Assembly (NCBI GenBank): GCA_018398585.1
Contig: JAGTTD010000010.1
Span: forward strand, 30,234,638-30,298,637
Length of the DNA stretch: 64,000 nucleotides
Reading direction: 5' to 3'
Source: Simmondsia chinensis
Lineage: Eukaryota; Streptophyta; Magnoliopsida; Caryophyllales; Simmondsiaceae
The position numbers and the translations under genes were made by a program. The notes under the pieces were generated by a model. It was not told where the DNA came from and made no database searches. It was given only the letters and a program-made list of their open reading frames with translations. Positions 33,793 through 46,015 of the stretch are shown one piece after another (position 1 is the first letter of the stretch; every line of letters starts with the position of its first letter).

Positions 33793-34560
33793 ATGGCTGA
33801 AATAGGAACGACGACTAAGGAAGAAGCGAAGATTTCTAGAGTCGAGAGGTTTGATGGCATGGAATTTGGACATTGGAAGACACAGATCTAGGATTATCTC
33901 TACAAGAAGAATTTCCATCTTCCATTGACAGGACCAAAGCCAGCAAATACGTCAGAACTAGATTGGAAACTTCTAGATCGATAAGTTTTAGGTTAGATCC
34001 AGTTGACCTTGTCAAGATCAGTTGCACAAAATGTTATGAAGGAAAAGACTACAACGCAACTGATGGCTGCCCTTTCTAGGATGTGTGAGAAACAATCAGC
34101 GAATAATAAGGTGTATTTCATGAAGAAGCTTTTCAATATGAAGATGGCAGAAGGCACTTCAGTTACACAACACTTGAATAATTTTAATATCATTTTTAAT
34201 CAGTTTAACTTTGGTTGAGATTGATTTTGAGGAGGAGATTCGAGCGTTGATATTGTTAGCCTTGTTACCTAATAGTTGGGAGGCTATGAGGATGGCTGTT
34301 AGTAATTCTACTGGAAAAACAAAATTAAAATACGATGATATTCGTGATTTAATTCTGGTTGAGGAGGTGCCTATAATAGATTCTGATGAAATCCTAAGTA
34401 CAAATTCTTCCCTAAATATTGATAATCATGGTAGAGGGAATCATTGAAATTCGAATAGAGGTAGGTTAAAATCCAAAAGCAGGGGTAAAAGTAAGTCTTG
34501 ATTTGGAGTTACTTGCTAGAATTGTGGTAAGATCGGTCATCTGAGAAAGGATTGCAAACA
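33793..34560 (+). pseudogene. gag of copia B
   Basis: Starts MAEIGTTTKEEAKISRVERF, has FGHWKTQI, then LMAALSRMCEKQSANNKVYF and LLALLPNSWEAMRMAVS across three frames. The zinc knuckle NCGKIGHLRKDC (about 34521-34556) follows two internal stops, one of which replaces the residue next to its first Cys. Confidence 0.85.
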
Positions 34561-36159
34561 TATGAAAACGGCCAAACGTAGTTCAGCTAATGCTGTTGTA
34601 GAAGAGGTTCACAATGCGCTAGTGCTTGTAGTGTATAGCAAGGTTGATGATTGTGTCTTAGATTCAAGTGCCTCATTCCACACTACTTTACATCGTGAAA
34701 TTACAGACAATTATGCTGCTGGTGATTTTGGAAATGTGTATTTAGCAGATGGAGAGGCTTTGAATAGGAGACGTGACAATCAAGTTGCCGAATGGTTCCA
34801 TGTGCCCCTTGCAAAAGGTTCGACATGTTCCATAACTAAAGAAGAAATTGATTTCCGTGTACCGTGGGGCAGCTTGATGATAGTGGCCATTCAGTGTCTT
34901 TTAACTTGGAAAGTAACAAAGTAGTCTATGGTTCTGGCTCGTGGTAAGAAGTCAGGTACTCTCTATATGACATTGGGATCAAGCAACATAGTTGCTATTG
35001 CTGAAGCAAAAACGGGGGCAAATCTATTGCATTACAAGCTTGGTCACATGAGTCAGAAAGGTATGAAGGTGCTTTTGTCGAAAGGGAAGTTGTCGATGCT
35101 AAGATCAACAGATATAGACATGTACGAGAGTTGCATTATGGGGAAGCATAAAAAGGTTAGTTTGTTGACAAGCAGTAGAACATTGAGGTCAAGCAAGCTA
35201 GAACTCGTACATAGTGAGGTATGGGGGCCTTCTCCAGTAGCATCTCTTGGGGGTTCCTTCAACTATGTCTCTTTCATTGATGACCATAGTAGAAAGATAT
35301 GGGTTTATTTTCTAAGAAGTAAATTTGACGTATTTGATGTTTTCAAAAATGGAAAGCCATGGTTGAGAACAAGATAGGTTTAAAGCTAAAACGTCTAAGA
35401 TTTGAAAATTGTGGTGAGTACTTTGATGAAGTATTCATGGAGTATTGTACCGTTCATGGAATCAAAATGGAAAAACTGTCCAGAAGACCCAAAAGCATAG
35501 TGGAGTAGCACGCATGAACAAGATAATAACTGAGCGAGCTAGAAGTATGAGACCGCATGCTGGGTTATCAAAAACATTCTGGGCAGATGTTGTTAACACT
35601 ACAGTGTACTTGTTCAACTGTGGGCCTGCAGTCCCATTGAAGCACAGATTTCTAGTAGAGGTTTGGAGTGCAGTGGAATGGAGGTGAAATTTTCTCATCT
35701 CAGGTCTTTAGTTGTCTTTCTTATGTTCACATTAACTTCGCAGCAAGCTTGATGCTAAGTCCAAGAGATGTTTCTTCATTGGCTGTGGAGATGAACACCG
35801 GTTTTGGGATGATCAAAATCGGAAGATGATCAGAAGTAGAAATGTGATCTTCAATGAGAAAGTCATGTACAAGGACAGATCAAGTGCCGTAAAAAATGCA
35901 AGCATAGTCTCATAGAAATCTGAGCTTGTTGATCTAGATGTCTTTCTTGGAAATAGTGAACATAGTATAGAACCTTGTGATACAGGAAGTGATGAGCAGG
36001 ATTAGTCAAGTGCACTCGTTCCCGTTGCTCTTGGGGAACATGTAGAACTTGTTACTCCTCCAGTTGCCCTTCGCAAGTCTTCCAGGGCAATCAGACCCCC
36101 AGATCACTATTCACCTACCGTCGTGGTGAGCCGCAAAGCTACGAAGAAAGCTTGGAACA
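34561..36159 (+). pseudogene. Protease and integrase of copia B
   Basis: Protease active site region CVLDSSASFHTT (about 34652-34687), with Ser for the Gly of the usual D-S/T-G triad. Integrase has LLHYKLGHM, a single remaining Cys in the CxxC (YESC), VHSEVWGP and FIDDHSRKIWVYFL, and a decayed C-terminal part to about 35880. It ends in the RT lead-in (SRKATKKAWNM) cut by CACTA1. Confidence 0.8.
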
Positions 36160-36162
36160 TGA

Positions 36163-36720
36163 CACTACAAGAAAAAGGGTCATTAACGACAGTGATTATC
36201 GTCGTTAAAAATCTAGTTTACCATCGTTAATATTATTAATGACGGCGGAAACCTCCCCTCGTTCGTCGTCGTTATTACTTCCGACGTTAATACTATGTGG
36301 GATCAACGACCGCTAAAAGGAGCTGTCGTTAAAAAGTATCTACGACGGTATATTATGTTCGTCGTTAAAAGTGAAATCAATAACGACGGCACATATTGTC
36401 GTTAAAAGTAAAGTCTTTAATGTCAGGTGGTACTGTCATTAAAGAGTTGATTAATAACGATAATAATTGTTGTTGTTACAAATATTGACGGTCATTTAGG
36501 AAAAAGTTTTAACGACGACAAAAACCGCCGTTAAAATTTTTCGCGCTACTAATTGGAAATAGTAACAACAATATAGACCACCGTTAAAAAATAACAACAA
36601 CAATAAATCGTCGTTAAAACGTCTTCCATCTATTAATGACATCAAAATCCGTCATTAAAAATGCTTCCCCCATCAAAGAGAATTCTAACAAAAAAATTTA
36701 TCGACGTTAAAAATCCTGTA
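36163..36720. repeat. Subterminal motif array of CACTA1, left end
   Basis: More than a dozen copies, in both orientations, of CGTCGTTA-like 8-12-mers, often as head-to-head palindromes around short loops. Such arrays bind the accessory transposase in En/Spm. A sparser array lies at the right end (42470-42560). Confidence 0.8.
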
Positions 36721-37113
36721 CATTCATATAGTACAATATATACATTCATAAATACCTATACATTTATGTATTATAAAAATAATTTTCTGATTGTTTACAA
36801 CACCTGTAAATCCATATAAGGACAATTATCGGGTTGTTCATAGCACCTGCACATAAATGTAGTATAGCGACATTTAATTTCAATTTAACACCTATAAAAT
36901 AGTATAGTACAATCATACAGAAATAACTCTTACATATCATTCAATGTAACAACGAATTCTAATAAAAAGTAAAGACGTCATTGAAACTTAAATATTCAAA
37001 CACTTATAAAAGCCAATTTACATACAAAAAACACTAAAAGCGTACATTGTTAAATTTGTCACTTAACAACTTAGCAAAAACTATAAATCTGACAGAAGTT
37101 CGCAAATAAAAGT

Positions 37114-37934
37114 GAGTCAGTTCCTAAAATAATACTAAAAAATTAAAAAATTAAAAAAATAATGCTGAAAAAGAAATATTTCCAAATCTACTGTTGAGCA
37201 GCGTTTTATAAACCGCGTCAACAAATCGCGTTTTAAATTGGCATAAACCGCGTTTTAGTAACGCGGTTATATCATATAAACCGCGTCATTAAGACGCGGT
37301 TTATTTTAAGAAAAACCGCGTCATAAAGAAGCTGTTTATTGTACTTATAACCGCGTATTTATGACTCGGTTTATTAGGTTTATCTAAAAAACCCCGGCAC
37401 ATTCATTCACGCGTGCTCTCTCCGCTGCTTTCACCGTCTCTCTGCCTCTTTCTCGTTAACCCACCACCAGTCACGTTGTTCGCCTCCTCCTTTCTTTTGC
37501 TTATACACGGGAGATCTTTCAAATACGATTATTGGAGTTATTTGACCTTCACTTATGATGTTGGAGCTTCATTAAGAGACACATGGGATCAATATGATAA
37601 TAATCACAAATTGCGGCATAATGAAAACTACAAGCGAATAAAAAAGTAAAGAATTGCGGCATAATGGTAAGTATAACTGATCCTGACGTTAAACCGCGTT
37701 TAATAGACGCGGTTCAGCAGTAAACCGCGTTTAGTAGACGCGGTTTATGTTAATATGAACCGCGTTTAATAAACGCGGTTTATTCTGAAATAACCCCCAT
37801 TTTTTTTTATCCGATTTTATTGAAATTTAAACTCGTTTTGCAAACGCGGTTCAACAGTAGATTTGGAAATATTTTTTTTTCAGTAGTATTTTTTTAATTT
37901 TTTTATTTTTTAGCATTATTTTGGGAACCTACTC
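37114..37934. mobile_element. Mutator-like non-autonomous element, copy 1
   Basis: Starts GAGTCAGTTCC and ends GGAACCTACTC, with a perfect 9-bp duplication aataaaagt (37105-37113, 37935-37943). The roughly 100-bp TIRs match those of the copy at 58585. Inside each TIR is an array of palindromes with an ACCGCGT...ACGCGGT core, then a central segment (about 37390-37670) free of palindromes. The 9-bp duplication and G...C ends fit Mutator-like elements. No MURA transposase. Confidence 0.85.
37400..37650 (+). pseudogene. Central segment of Mutator-like copy 1, possible captured host sequence
   Basis: An open frame 37413-37649 includes VGASLRDTWDQYDNNHKLRH. The homologous place in copy 2 (about 59455-59530) encodes VGASLRGIWDQCDDHHELRH. 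I do not recognise the protein. Conservation of the frame over this short stretch suggests coding ancestry, but it could also be ordinary element sequence. Confidence 0.4.
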
Positions 37935-38099
37935 AATAAAAGTTCCAACAAAAACAAGAATTTTCAGTGTAGTCTTCCAACACCTAAAAAAATTAAATAC
38001 AACACTCATGTTAGAAAATTCTTGTCATATGAGCAATAGTACAGACACATAACAGACCAAACAATAAGAAAAATAAAACAGATAAAAACTATATTAAAG

Positions 38100-39600
38100 T
38101 AATCAGCATAAAATTGACCAAAAAGGAAATTCGTATGCTTTTGAATACAATACAATCGCAAACCCAATCTTCACATTATAGAACTCAATCAAATTGTCAC
38201 AAATTTAAAACATTCTTAAACTCCCGCTAGGATTCAATCACATAGTCCAAACTCATCAACAATTCCAAATAATTCATGGTAATCAAGTCTATCACAATAT
38301 CAACATGAAATCCAAGCTAAACATGCAATTCACCCAGAATTCAAGTTAGCCAAATCAATTCATACATTACATCACAAAACTCATCATGAACAACATCCAA
38401 AACAACCCAATATGAGCATACAACACAACGAACCAAACCTATGGTCAATCAAGGTTCACACAAGACCTACGCTTATCCTTTTCCCAAAACTAGAAAAAAA
38501 AAAAAAAAAAAGAAGGCATGAAACAATGATTCTAAGGGCATACAAGTCTCCCAAGACAACACAAGTCCACATATGACTCAAACATATCATGTTTTCCCAA
38601 CTCATAGCTAAAATTCAGCAAAACATAATAAAATGACAGCAGAATTATCCAAAATTCAGCAGCACACTGTCCCAACGGTAGTAAAATCAGTATGAGCGAC
38701 AAAATACAACTCAAAACCAACATAAAGCAACAAATTCAGCTTGAAACAGTCCGTAAACAACATGTTTATCATAACTTCAAGCAACAAGTACCAATATATG
38801 TTCAACTTGCTTCAAACATAGACTTGGAAAATACATGAGACACCAACATGGAGACTAAGACACTAAATCACACAGATTTTCAACAAGAACTCACAAGTTC
38901 TCTAAGCCCCCTTTACAATAATCACCTATTTCACTTAGGTCACTCAAACATATGCAAGAAACACCAATTCTCACAAACAACATCCAATCCATGGTTAAAC
39001 TCAAAACAGGCAATGCTTTATCCACACACCGGGTCCAAGATTGTGCAATTAGACATGCCTAACCTAAGAGTTGCCAATTCTAGGTTCAAAGCCCCATTCT
39101 AACAAGTACACAATCACACTCAAGCATTAAACACATATTAACCTCAACAATCACATAGAAAATTGGAAAGACACATAATCCAATTTCTGAATAGCATAAT
39201 CAGCCACACAATGGCAACAATGGCACCATGTGAAACTACTACCCACACTCACTTCAAAATGCCAAATCAAAAACTCGCTATATACATCACGAACATCCCA
39301 TAAAGCCTAACACACCAAGGTTTAGCAGCTTAAAAACACCAATCACAGGACCTTAAGCCTAGAGCTTAGTAGAAACCCACTGAATGGTGTATTATTAATG
39401 AATGCAAAAATATTCCCATATCTCAAACTCCATAGTACACAATCTGACGCATACATAATCTGACGCATAAATCAACAACATTCTCAAACTCCACATAGAA
39501 CTCACTCACAAAGTCCAAATCCAGAGCAATTCCATATAACTCAATAATGTATTCTTATGAATATATCAACATACATAAGCGAAAACTAAGGGCAAAATAA
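38100..39600. repeat. CACTA1 interior, degenerate direct repeats
   Basis: AT-rich, dominated by variants of 'aactcaatcacaaagtccaaactccacaa', continuing beyond the transposase fragment (40270-40800, 41280-41560). Period is irregular, about 100-140 bp. An 18-bp A run is at about 38492-38511. No coding domain seen in this part. Confidence 0.5.
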
Positions 39601-39644
39601 GAGAGAGAAGAAAAAGAAGAACATTACCACATACCTATTAATAC

Positions 39645-40195
39645 TTAATTAATGTAGTCCTCCATCTCAGTAGATCGTGAGGGAGTACTTGACCCGTTGT
39701 TACGACCTCCATCCTCTAGTTCTTTTACTCTAGCTACCAAATCAGCAAATTCCTTATTCTCTTTAACAAGTGCTCGCTTTTCCTTCTTAGATTGACGAAG
39801 TTTTTCAAGAAGCTCGGCCTTGGTAGAAGATGGTTCTCTCAAATCACTAGGCCTTACTCCTCCCCCATAACCAAACACATGACCATGAGCTTGACATTTG
39901 TTGAAGACCTTTTCAACAACTTCAATGTTAGATAAGGTGGGATTCTCTTCAATGACATCAACAATTTTTTCCTACAAAGTATGGTGAACTAAGAATGGAG
40001 TAAAGTATACATGACAACAAGTAATTAATTCTTTACATTGTACATACATATTGTTGACAAAGCTCATGTGTCACCAGCTTATCACCCTTTGAACGTGTAG
40101 CCAGAAACATCTCCCCAAGATGAGGACATTTCCCATTCTGTTGAGTCTTTACAATCAAACAATCATTGAAGCCCAAATTTTCCAACACCTAAAAA
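39645..40195 (-). pseudogene. CACTA-associated transposase fragment (Ptta/En/Spm-like C-terminus)
   Basis: A first block (40190-40050) encodes PHLGEMFLATRSKGDKLVTH. An intron-like stretch with GT (about 40047) and AG (about 39975) ends follows. A second block (39974-39645) encodes VFGYGGGVRPSDLREPSST and a charged, coiled-coil-prone tail. The G-Y-G-G-G-x-x-P-S block is the mark of the plant Ptta/En/Spm transposase family, an accessory DNA-binding protein rather than the catalytic TNP2. The 5' exons are not identified. Confidence 0.7.
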
Positions 40196-40800
40196 AATAA
40201 ACACAGCACTCATGTCAGAAATTTCTTATCATCTGAACATCAAATCATTAAGCAAAATTAATTAAATAAAATTCCACAATCGATTGGAAGATATAGAACT
40301 CAATTCCATGTAATGGTAGGAGCATCGATTTAGGCCATAAAATGGTTATGTGTACCAAAACAGTTAGAGAACTACAACTTCACAATATATATCTCAATTC
40401 CAAACTCATAAATCCATAAAAATCTCAAACTCAACATAAAGTAATCACAAAGTCCAAACTCCACAATAAATCCAAAGAACTCAACAACATATTCTTAATG
40501 TATTCCAAACAATCACAAACTCAAACTCCACAATATAGAACTCAATTATAGAGTCATAAATCCACAACAATCTTAGACTTCATATAGAACTCAATCACAG
40601 AGTCCAAACTCCACAACAATTCCAAATAACTCAAAAATGCATTCCTAATGAATATTAATATAATAGAACTTAGTGCCTGAGAGGCTTCCGCCAACTCCAT
40701 AATATAGAACTTAATCATAGAGTCATAAATGTACAACAATCTCAAAATCCACATAATACTCAATCACAGAGTCTAAATAAGGTATGGCAATCAAGTTCCC

Positions 40801-40922
40801 CTACAACAACAACAACTCAGTGCCTGAGAGGCTTCCGCCAAGGCAGGGTCTGGGGAGGGTGAAATGTACACAGCCTGACCCCTACAAGGTGCTATCCTGA
40901 AGAGAGGTTGTGTCCGATTCAG
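40801..40922 (-). mobile_element. SINE 3' fragment in CACTA1
   Basis: On the minus strand it runs from GGACACAACCTCTC through CAGACCCTGCCTTGGCGG and GGCACTGAGTTG to a (TTG)n end. This resembles the 3' portion of widespread plant Au/TS-like SINEs, whose tails end in TTG units. No complete A/B box is present. A 22-bp piece of it recurs at 40672-40693. Confidence 0.6.
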
Positions 40923-41740
40923 TCAATATCCCTCTAACGTACTCAAATCATCAATGATTTTTATTCACAAACCTTCAGTCTTAGGAAGCCTCACGATCTA
41001 AATCAAAATCTTGGCGCTTAATTAAGCTTTGGTTAATTGTGCTATCTGAATACTTATCAGATTTATGCAAACTAGGTAACAAAGCCTGAGTGAACTTCAC
41101 ATTATACAACCAGGAAATATTAGCATAACACCTCCAAAACTTAACAAATTCCATAAATTTTTAACTTGTAAGGAATGATTATTAGACCTCCAGGTGATAA
41201 TTGACCCATTAAAAGGCTTGCAGAACCCCGTTTCTTAACAAATCAATTTACAGAACCACAACATATCAAGGACACTTTAACTACCGGAAAGGACTAAGAG
41301 ACTCAACAATAATTCCAAAAAACTCTACAATATATTCGTATTCAATGCAAAAACATCACAAACTCAAACTCCAGAATATAATACTCACTCAAACTCATAT
41401 ATATGCACAAATATCTCGAACTCCATGTAGAACACAATCATTGAGTGAATATACCTAGTGAATACGAAGTCAACCAAAATCTCCAAATTCACACTATAAA
41501 ACTTAGTCCTTGAGTTATAAATCCAAAATAATCTAAAATACTTTAAGATATTCTGAGAATATACCTAAAAATAGCTTAAATAGTGAATAATGTTTCAACA
41601 TTTTATTCAATTTACAATGTCAACAAACAATGTCAAAAACAATCTCAAAAGTAACGTCTCTATAAACTAATACACCCTAACAGATAGGTAATCAGACACT
41701 AAAAAAACAATGCCGAACATATTAATGTTGGATTCAGGTC

Positions 41741-42110
41741 ATTTACCTTGAAAAGCAACTTGAATCAAGTTGACGAACAAGGAGAAGGGACACAGTAAGG
41801 TCGGAGCAACTTGGTTGATCGTGTGGCTCAGCAGCTTGACAGCTTCAGACTCTAATGAGGTGAATGACGCTCCACGGTTGGGCAAACGACGGACAACGGT
41901 GACGCGAACCAAGGCAAGTTGTATCGAACGACGAATCATTAACGACGAACCACGAGACAAGGTTTTAGGGTTTTGGTGGCAGGAAGGACAGGCCAAACTG
42001 ACGAGAGGGCTAAGAACTGGTGGCACGGCGGCGCAGGGTGGGAGGCCGAAGGGTTTCGGGGTTGGGGGTTTGGCGTGGGGGGGTCTGTTAGAATTAGAAT
42101 AGGCTTTTTA
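41741..42110 (-). promoter_or_regulatory. GC-rich 5' leader region of CACTA1
   Basis: The only GC-rich block of the element, 500 bp inside the 5' terminus, where En/Spm elements carry their promoter and GC-rich untranslated exon. ORFs on both strands match no family. Function is inferred from position. Confidence 0.4.
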
Positions 42111-42623
42111 TTTAAATTTTTTTTGTTTATTTTTGTTATTTATCTTTTTTTAATCATTAATTAACATAATTTATATTTGAGTATATTAAATGAGTAGTTA
42201 TCCAGTACAAATTGAGTATATTTAACGATTCAAATATCGAGTCGAATACAGATTTGGGTATTATTTAATACTTGAACTTGAATTACGGCATGGGTAGGGG
42301 AGAAACAAGTTAGAAGAGAAAAGAAAATCGGTAAAGAAATTGACAATAATAAATTTTTAAAAAAAGCATCTAACTTTTACAACTTAGGAAAATTTAATTT
42401 CTCAGTAAAAAATTTACCACTTACTAGACACTATTAATGACAATTTGTGAGTAAAGTTAAAGACCCTATTTAGTGGCCGTCGTTATAAGCCCATCATATA
42501 TCACCCTTTAACGACGGCTTTTTCAGGTGGTCGCAACTAGGCACATTACACACACTTTTAACAACAAAATAAAATTTCTGTTGTTATTTTTGGTCTTTAA
42601 AGACCAGTTTTCTTGTAGTGTGA

Positions 42624-44170
42624 GAATTCAATCAAGTGGGAGTCAGCTATGAAAGACGAGATGGATTCTCTTTGGGAATTAGAATTAGGAGTTAATTCAG
42701 CCACCTAGAAAGAGAGCTTTGCAATAAGTGCGTGTACGGGATCAAAAATGAGTGCGATGGCAACTAGAGGTACACGGTGAGACTTGTTGTGAAAGGTTAT
42801 CTGTAGAAGAAAGGCATTGCCTACATTGAGATCTTCCCTCCAGTAGTAAAGCTTACAACAATAAGATTGATATTGGGATTGGTGGCTACAGAGAACTTGC
42901 ATCTTAAACAGAATATGCATCAGTCACAAGGATTTTCAGTGCAGGGAAAGGAAAATGTCATTTGCAAGCTGAAGAGGAGCTTGTATGGTCTAAAATAAGC
43001 TCCAAGACAGTGGTGCAAGAAGTTTGATAGCTTTATGGGCAATGCTGGGTACTCAAGATGCCATGCAGATCACTGTTGCTATATCAAGTAGTTTGACAAC
43101 TCTTATATCATCCTTTTGCTATATGTGGATGATATGTTCATTGCAGGAATCTAGCATTGAGGAAATTAACAGGTTGAAGAAGTAGCTATCAGAACAGTTT
43201 GCAATGAAGGATTTGGGAGCTACAAAACAAATCCTTTGAATGAGAATTGTTAGAGACAGAGCCAAAGGAAATTTTAAGCTGTCACAAGCTAAAAATGTGA
43301 AGAAGGTACTTAGCTAGTTTAATATGGATAAAGCAAAACCTATGGGCGCACCTTTGGGAAGTCACTTCAAATTGATTAAGAATCAGCCACCAAAGATGGA
43401 AGTGGAGCACAATATGATGAGCAAGACTCCTTGTGCTTCATCTATTGGCTCACTAGTGTATGTTGTGGTTTGCACTAGGCCAGACATAGCTCATGCAGTG
43501 GGAGTTGTGAGCAGATATATGAGCAATCTGGGGAAGCAACATTAGGAGGCTATGAAGTGGATCATGAGATACTTGAGAGGGACTTCAGATACATGTTTGT
43601 GTTTTACTTCAGGAGGTTCTCAACTAGCAAGGTTTGTAGATGCCGATTTGAATGGAGATGCAGATAATGGAAAAGTACAACTGGGCATGTGTACACCATA
43701 GATGGTATAGCTGTGCCTTGGTGTTCGAGTTTGGAGAAAGTGATAGCCTTGTCCAGCACTGAATCTAAGTATATTTCCATGTCAAAAGCTGCAAAATAAA
43801 TAGTCTGGCTGCAGATTTTCTTAGAAGAACTAGGGAAGAAAGGGGAGAAGGGTGTTCTCTATAAGGATAGTCAAAGTGCAATCTTCCTAACCAGAAATCC
43901 AGCATTCCACTATAGAATGAAGCATATCAAGTGAAGATATCACTACATTCGTGACCTTCTTAAAGAAGGGGAATTGAAGCTTGAAAAGATATGTGGAAAC
44001 AAGAACTCGGCAGACATGACCAATAAAAATGGTGACACTTGAAAAATTGGAGCTCTGTGCAACTTCAGTGGGTCTTCAAGCTTGAAGATTGTGGCTGAGT
44101 TTGCAGGAATGAAAGGAATTGTCTGTGTTTTGGAGTTGTGAAGTTTAGATGCATGGTAAACTGCTCTCCA
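42624..44170 (+). pseudogene. Reverse transcriptase and RNase H of copia B
   Basis: RT palm: RLVVKGYL, KLTTIRLILGLVATENLHL, SLYGLK-APRQWCKKF with a stop, and LLLYVDDMFIAG (YVDD intact, 43122-43133). RNase H lead-in PCASSIGSLVYVVVCTRPDI and HAVGVVSRYMSNLGKQH. Then a decayed catalytic half to about 44060. More than ten stops or frameshifts. Confidence 0.85.
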
Positions 44171-44181
44171 AGTGGGAGATT

Positions 44182-44529
44182 TGTTGGGTTACTTTTTGTG
44201 GAGCCTAGTCTCAAATTGCAAGGGGCCAAATCATACGAAAAAATGTTTTGGGCCTCGGTTTGGGCCAAGGGCAAGGTTCAGGCCCCTGATTGGTGGTTCA
44301 GTTGAATATCTAGGTTTCATGTGGTGCACCTACATATACCCGGTTCTAGGGTTTGAGAGAGTAGAACGAAATTTTAAAAAAAAAAACTCTCTATAATTAT
44401 TCCAAGAAATTAAATTCTCCCTGGAACTCCATGGAAGTAGGCAATTTTGGTGTAACCACATAAATATGTGTGTTTGTTATTTATTTCTCTCTGAATTTTT
44501 GTTGTTTAGTCGTTGCGTTTCCTAAGAAA
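44182..44529 (+). repeat. 3' LTR of copia B
   Basis: Preceded by the polypurine-like aagtgggagat (44171-44181). It matches 33506-33772 but carries an additional block at about 44206-44288 that the 5' LTR lacks. Right edge approximate. Confidence 0.8.
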
Positions 44530-46015
44530 TGTTAAGGGTGTAAAGGGGTCAAGATTGTTGTCTAGCTATTATTTAGTTCAAAAGATGACTAAGTCTGGTC
44601 AAGCTCGTGCTAGATGCTTGCAAGCCTAAATTAGCCTTAGTGAAACAATCTCAAGTTCTGGTAAAAAAAAATAAAAAATAAAATTCTCAAGTATACTATG
44701 AGCCTACATGCGCCCCATGGGCCACCTTTGACCATAATCAAACCAAAAATGAGCTTATACTGAGCATAAAAATAAGCTAAAATAAGGTGCATTCAACTTG
44801 GAGCCCACGATGTTAGGATCCAATCATTCGAGCTAAGTAGACCTTAAGCTATAAGTTTAGAACTTGGAGTGTCTGTAGTCAAGTTGGAACTAGAGAAAAT
44901 GTTGGTGCCAAGCCTCAAGCTTAATGAGATTAGATTAGGTTCAGTGTACTTATATTCAAAGTGCCAAAAGAAAAAATAACAATTTAATTTATAGGGGAAT
45001 TCTACGCACTGAAATAACTTTTTATTCCTTAGAAGATAAGTTGCTCGTAAAATCCTATTTATCAACACCATTTTTGGCTTATGTGGCATCCAAGAGTCTG
45101 GGCCACTCATGTGGTCGCTCAAATCATCTTCCTTCGAACTGACCTCATCCACCTTTCCCTTTTCAACGAAATGTGTGGCCTATGATTCACTCTCTAATCT
45201 TTCACCATCTCATATGAGTTATGCTATATATAAACAATCTTGTGTTATTTAATATGCCTTGGCGAAGTGTTAGATACAAACGACCAAATGGTCAAGATAA
45301 ATTAATGCGAGATGTGATCCATGAGTTATAATTGGGTGATCCTTAGTCAATTACAAATGAAATTGGAGGAAAAGGTTATCCGGATCAACTAGGCCTAGAT
45401 CTAAAAGGGGTCTTTTTTTGCTTATTTTTAATCCATTTCTCTTGGTTAACATATTTGTAGCAAATCATTTTCTCAAAACTCAAAAATTTTAGGAGGTTTA
45501 ACAGTTATCAAGGTGTTTTAAACTTGATATGGCTCAATAAAGTCAATCGTCTGTAATATTTAGTTATTAAAAGTAATACGAACATTACACGACCAAGTGA
45601 ATTGAATCCCATATACTATTTAGGTTCCAATTAACAAATTGTTGCTAAGCCATATACAATTTTTTCCACGTAAGATGATAAAGAAACCATTCATTAATTA
45701 GCTTAAAATTACTTGTTTGTAACATCCATTTTACTACATTCTCTATGCCTCTTCACTGACGTCACCAAAATATTTGTAACTTGCGGTTAAATTAGGCTAG
45801 CTAGTTTTTATGTAGAAATTACAAAATGTTTGAAATATATAAATTAAGTTACTAATTCTAAATTAATTGCGAGAGTTACAAAAATATGCACTAATTAATA
45901 TCATTATTATTATTATTTTTATGTTTCCTTTCTTCTTGCCTATAACCCCTCTAATTTCTTTTGTAATCCACAATATTTACACAACAAATCAGCTTCGAAA
46001 ATATCCTTTTATGCA
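44530..46015 (+). other. Intergenic DNA, possibly the promoter side of the AGP-like ORF
   Basis: No repeat or ORF recognised. A perfect TGACGTCA palindrome (45757-45764, bZIP-type site) and a CTATAA motif near 45940 lie within 260 bp upstream of the ORF at 46016. Regulatory meaning is inferred from spacing only. Confidence 0.35.

Larger units (their letters stand above)
36163..42620 (-). mobile_element. CACTA (En/Spm) DNA transposon CACTA1
   Basis: Ends CACTACAAGAAAA (36163) and TTTTCTTGTAGTG (42620) are exact 13-bp terminal inverted repeats of plant CACTA elements. The 3-bp duplication is tga (36160-36162, 42621-42623). Subterminal arrays of TAACGACG/CGTCGTTA motifs fill the ends. A transposase-associated gene fragment lies on the minus strand, so the right end is the element's 5' end. 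No TNP2-type catalytic transposase was recognised. Confidence 0.93.
33506..44529 (+). mobile_element. Ty1/copia element B, split by CACTA1
   Basis: LTRs at 33506-33772 and 44182-44529, a degenerate primer site, then gag, protease, integrase, RT and RNase H in copia order, interrupted at 36160 by the CACTA transposon. Without it the element is about 4.6 kb. Domain sequences resemble the Tnt1/Tork group, though lineage is only a guess. Many stops and frameshifts mark it as old. Confidence 0.85.

Noticed and set aside
41770..42102. 110-residue + strand ORF in CACTA1
   Set aside because: Lies in the GC-rich 5' leader of the transposon, and composition alone explains its length; no recognised domain.
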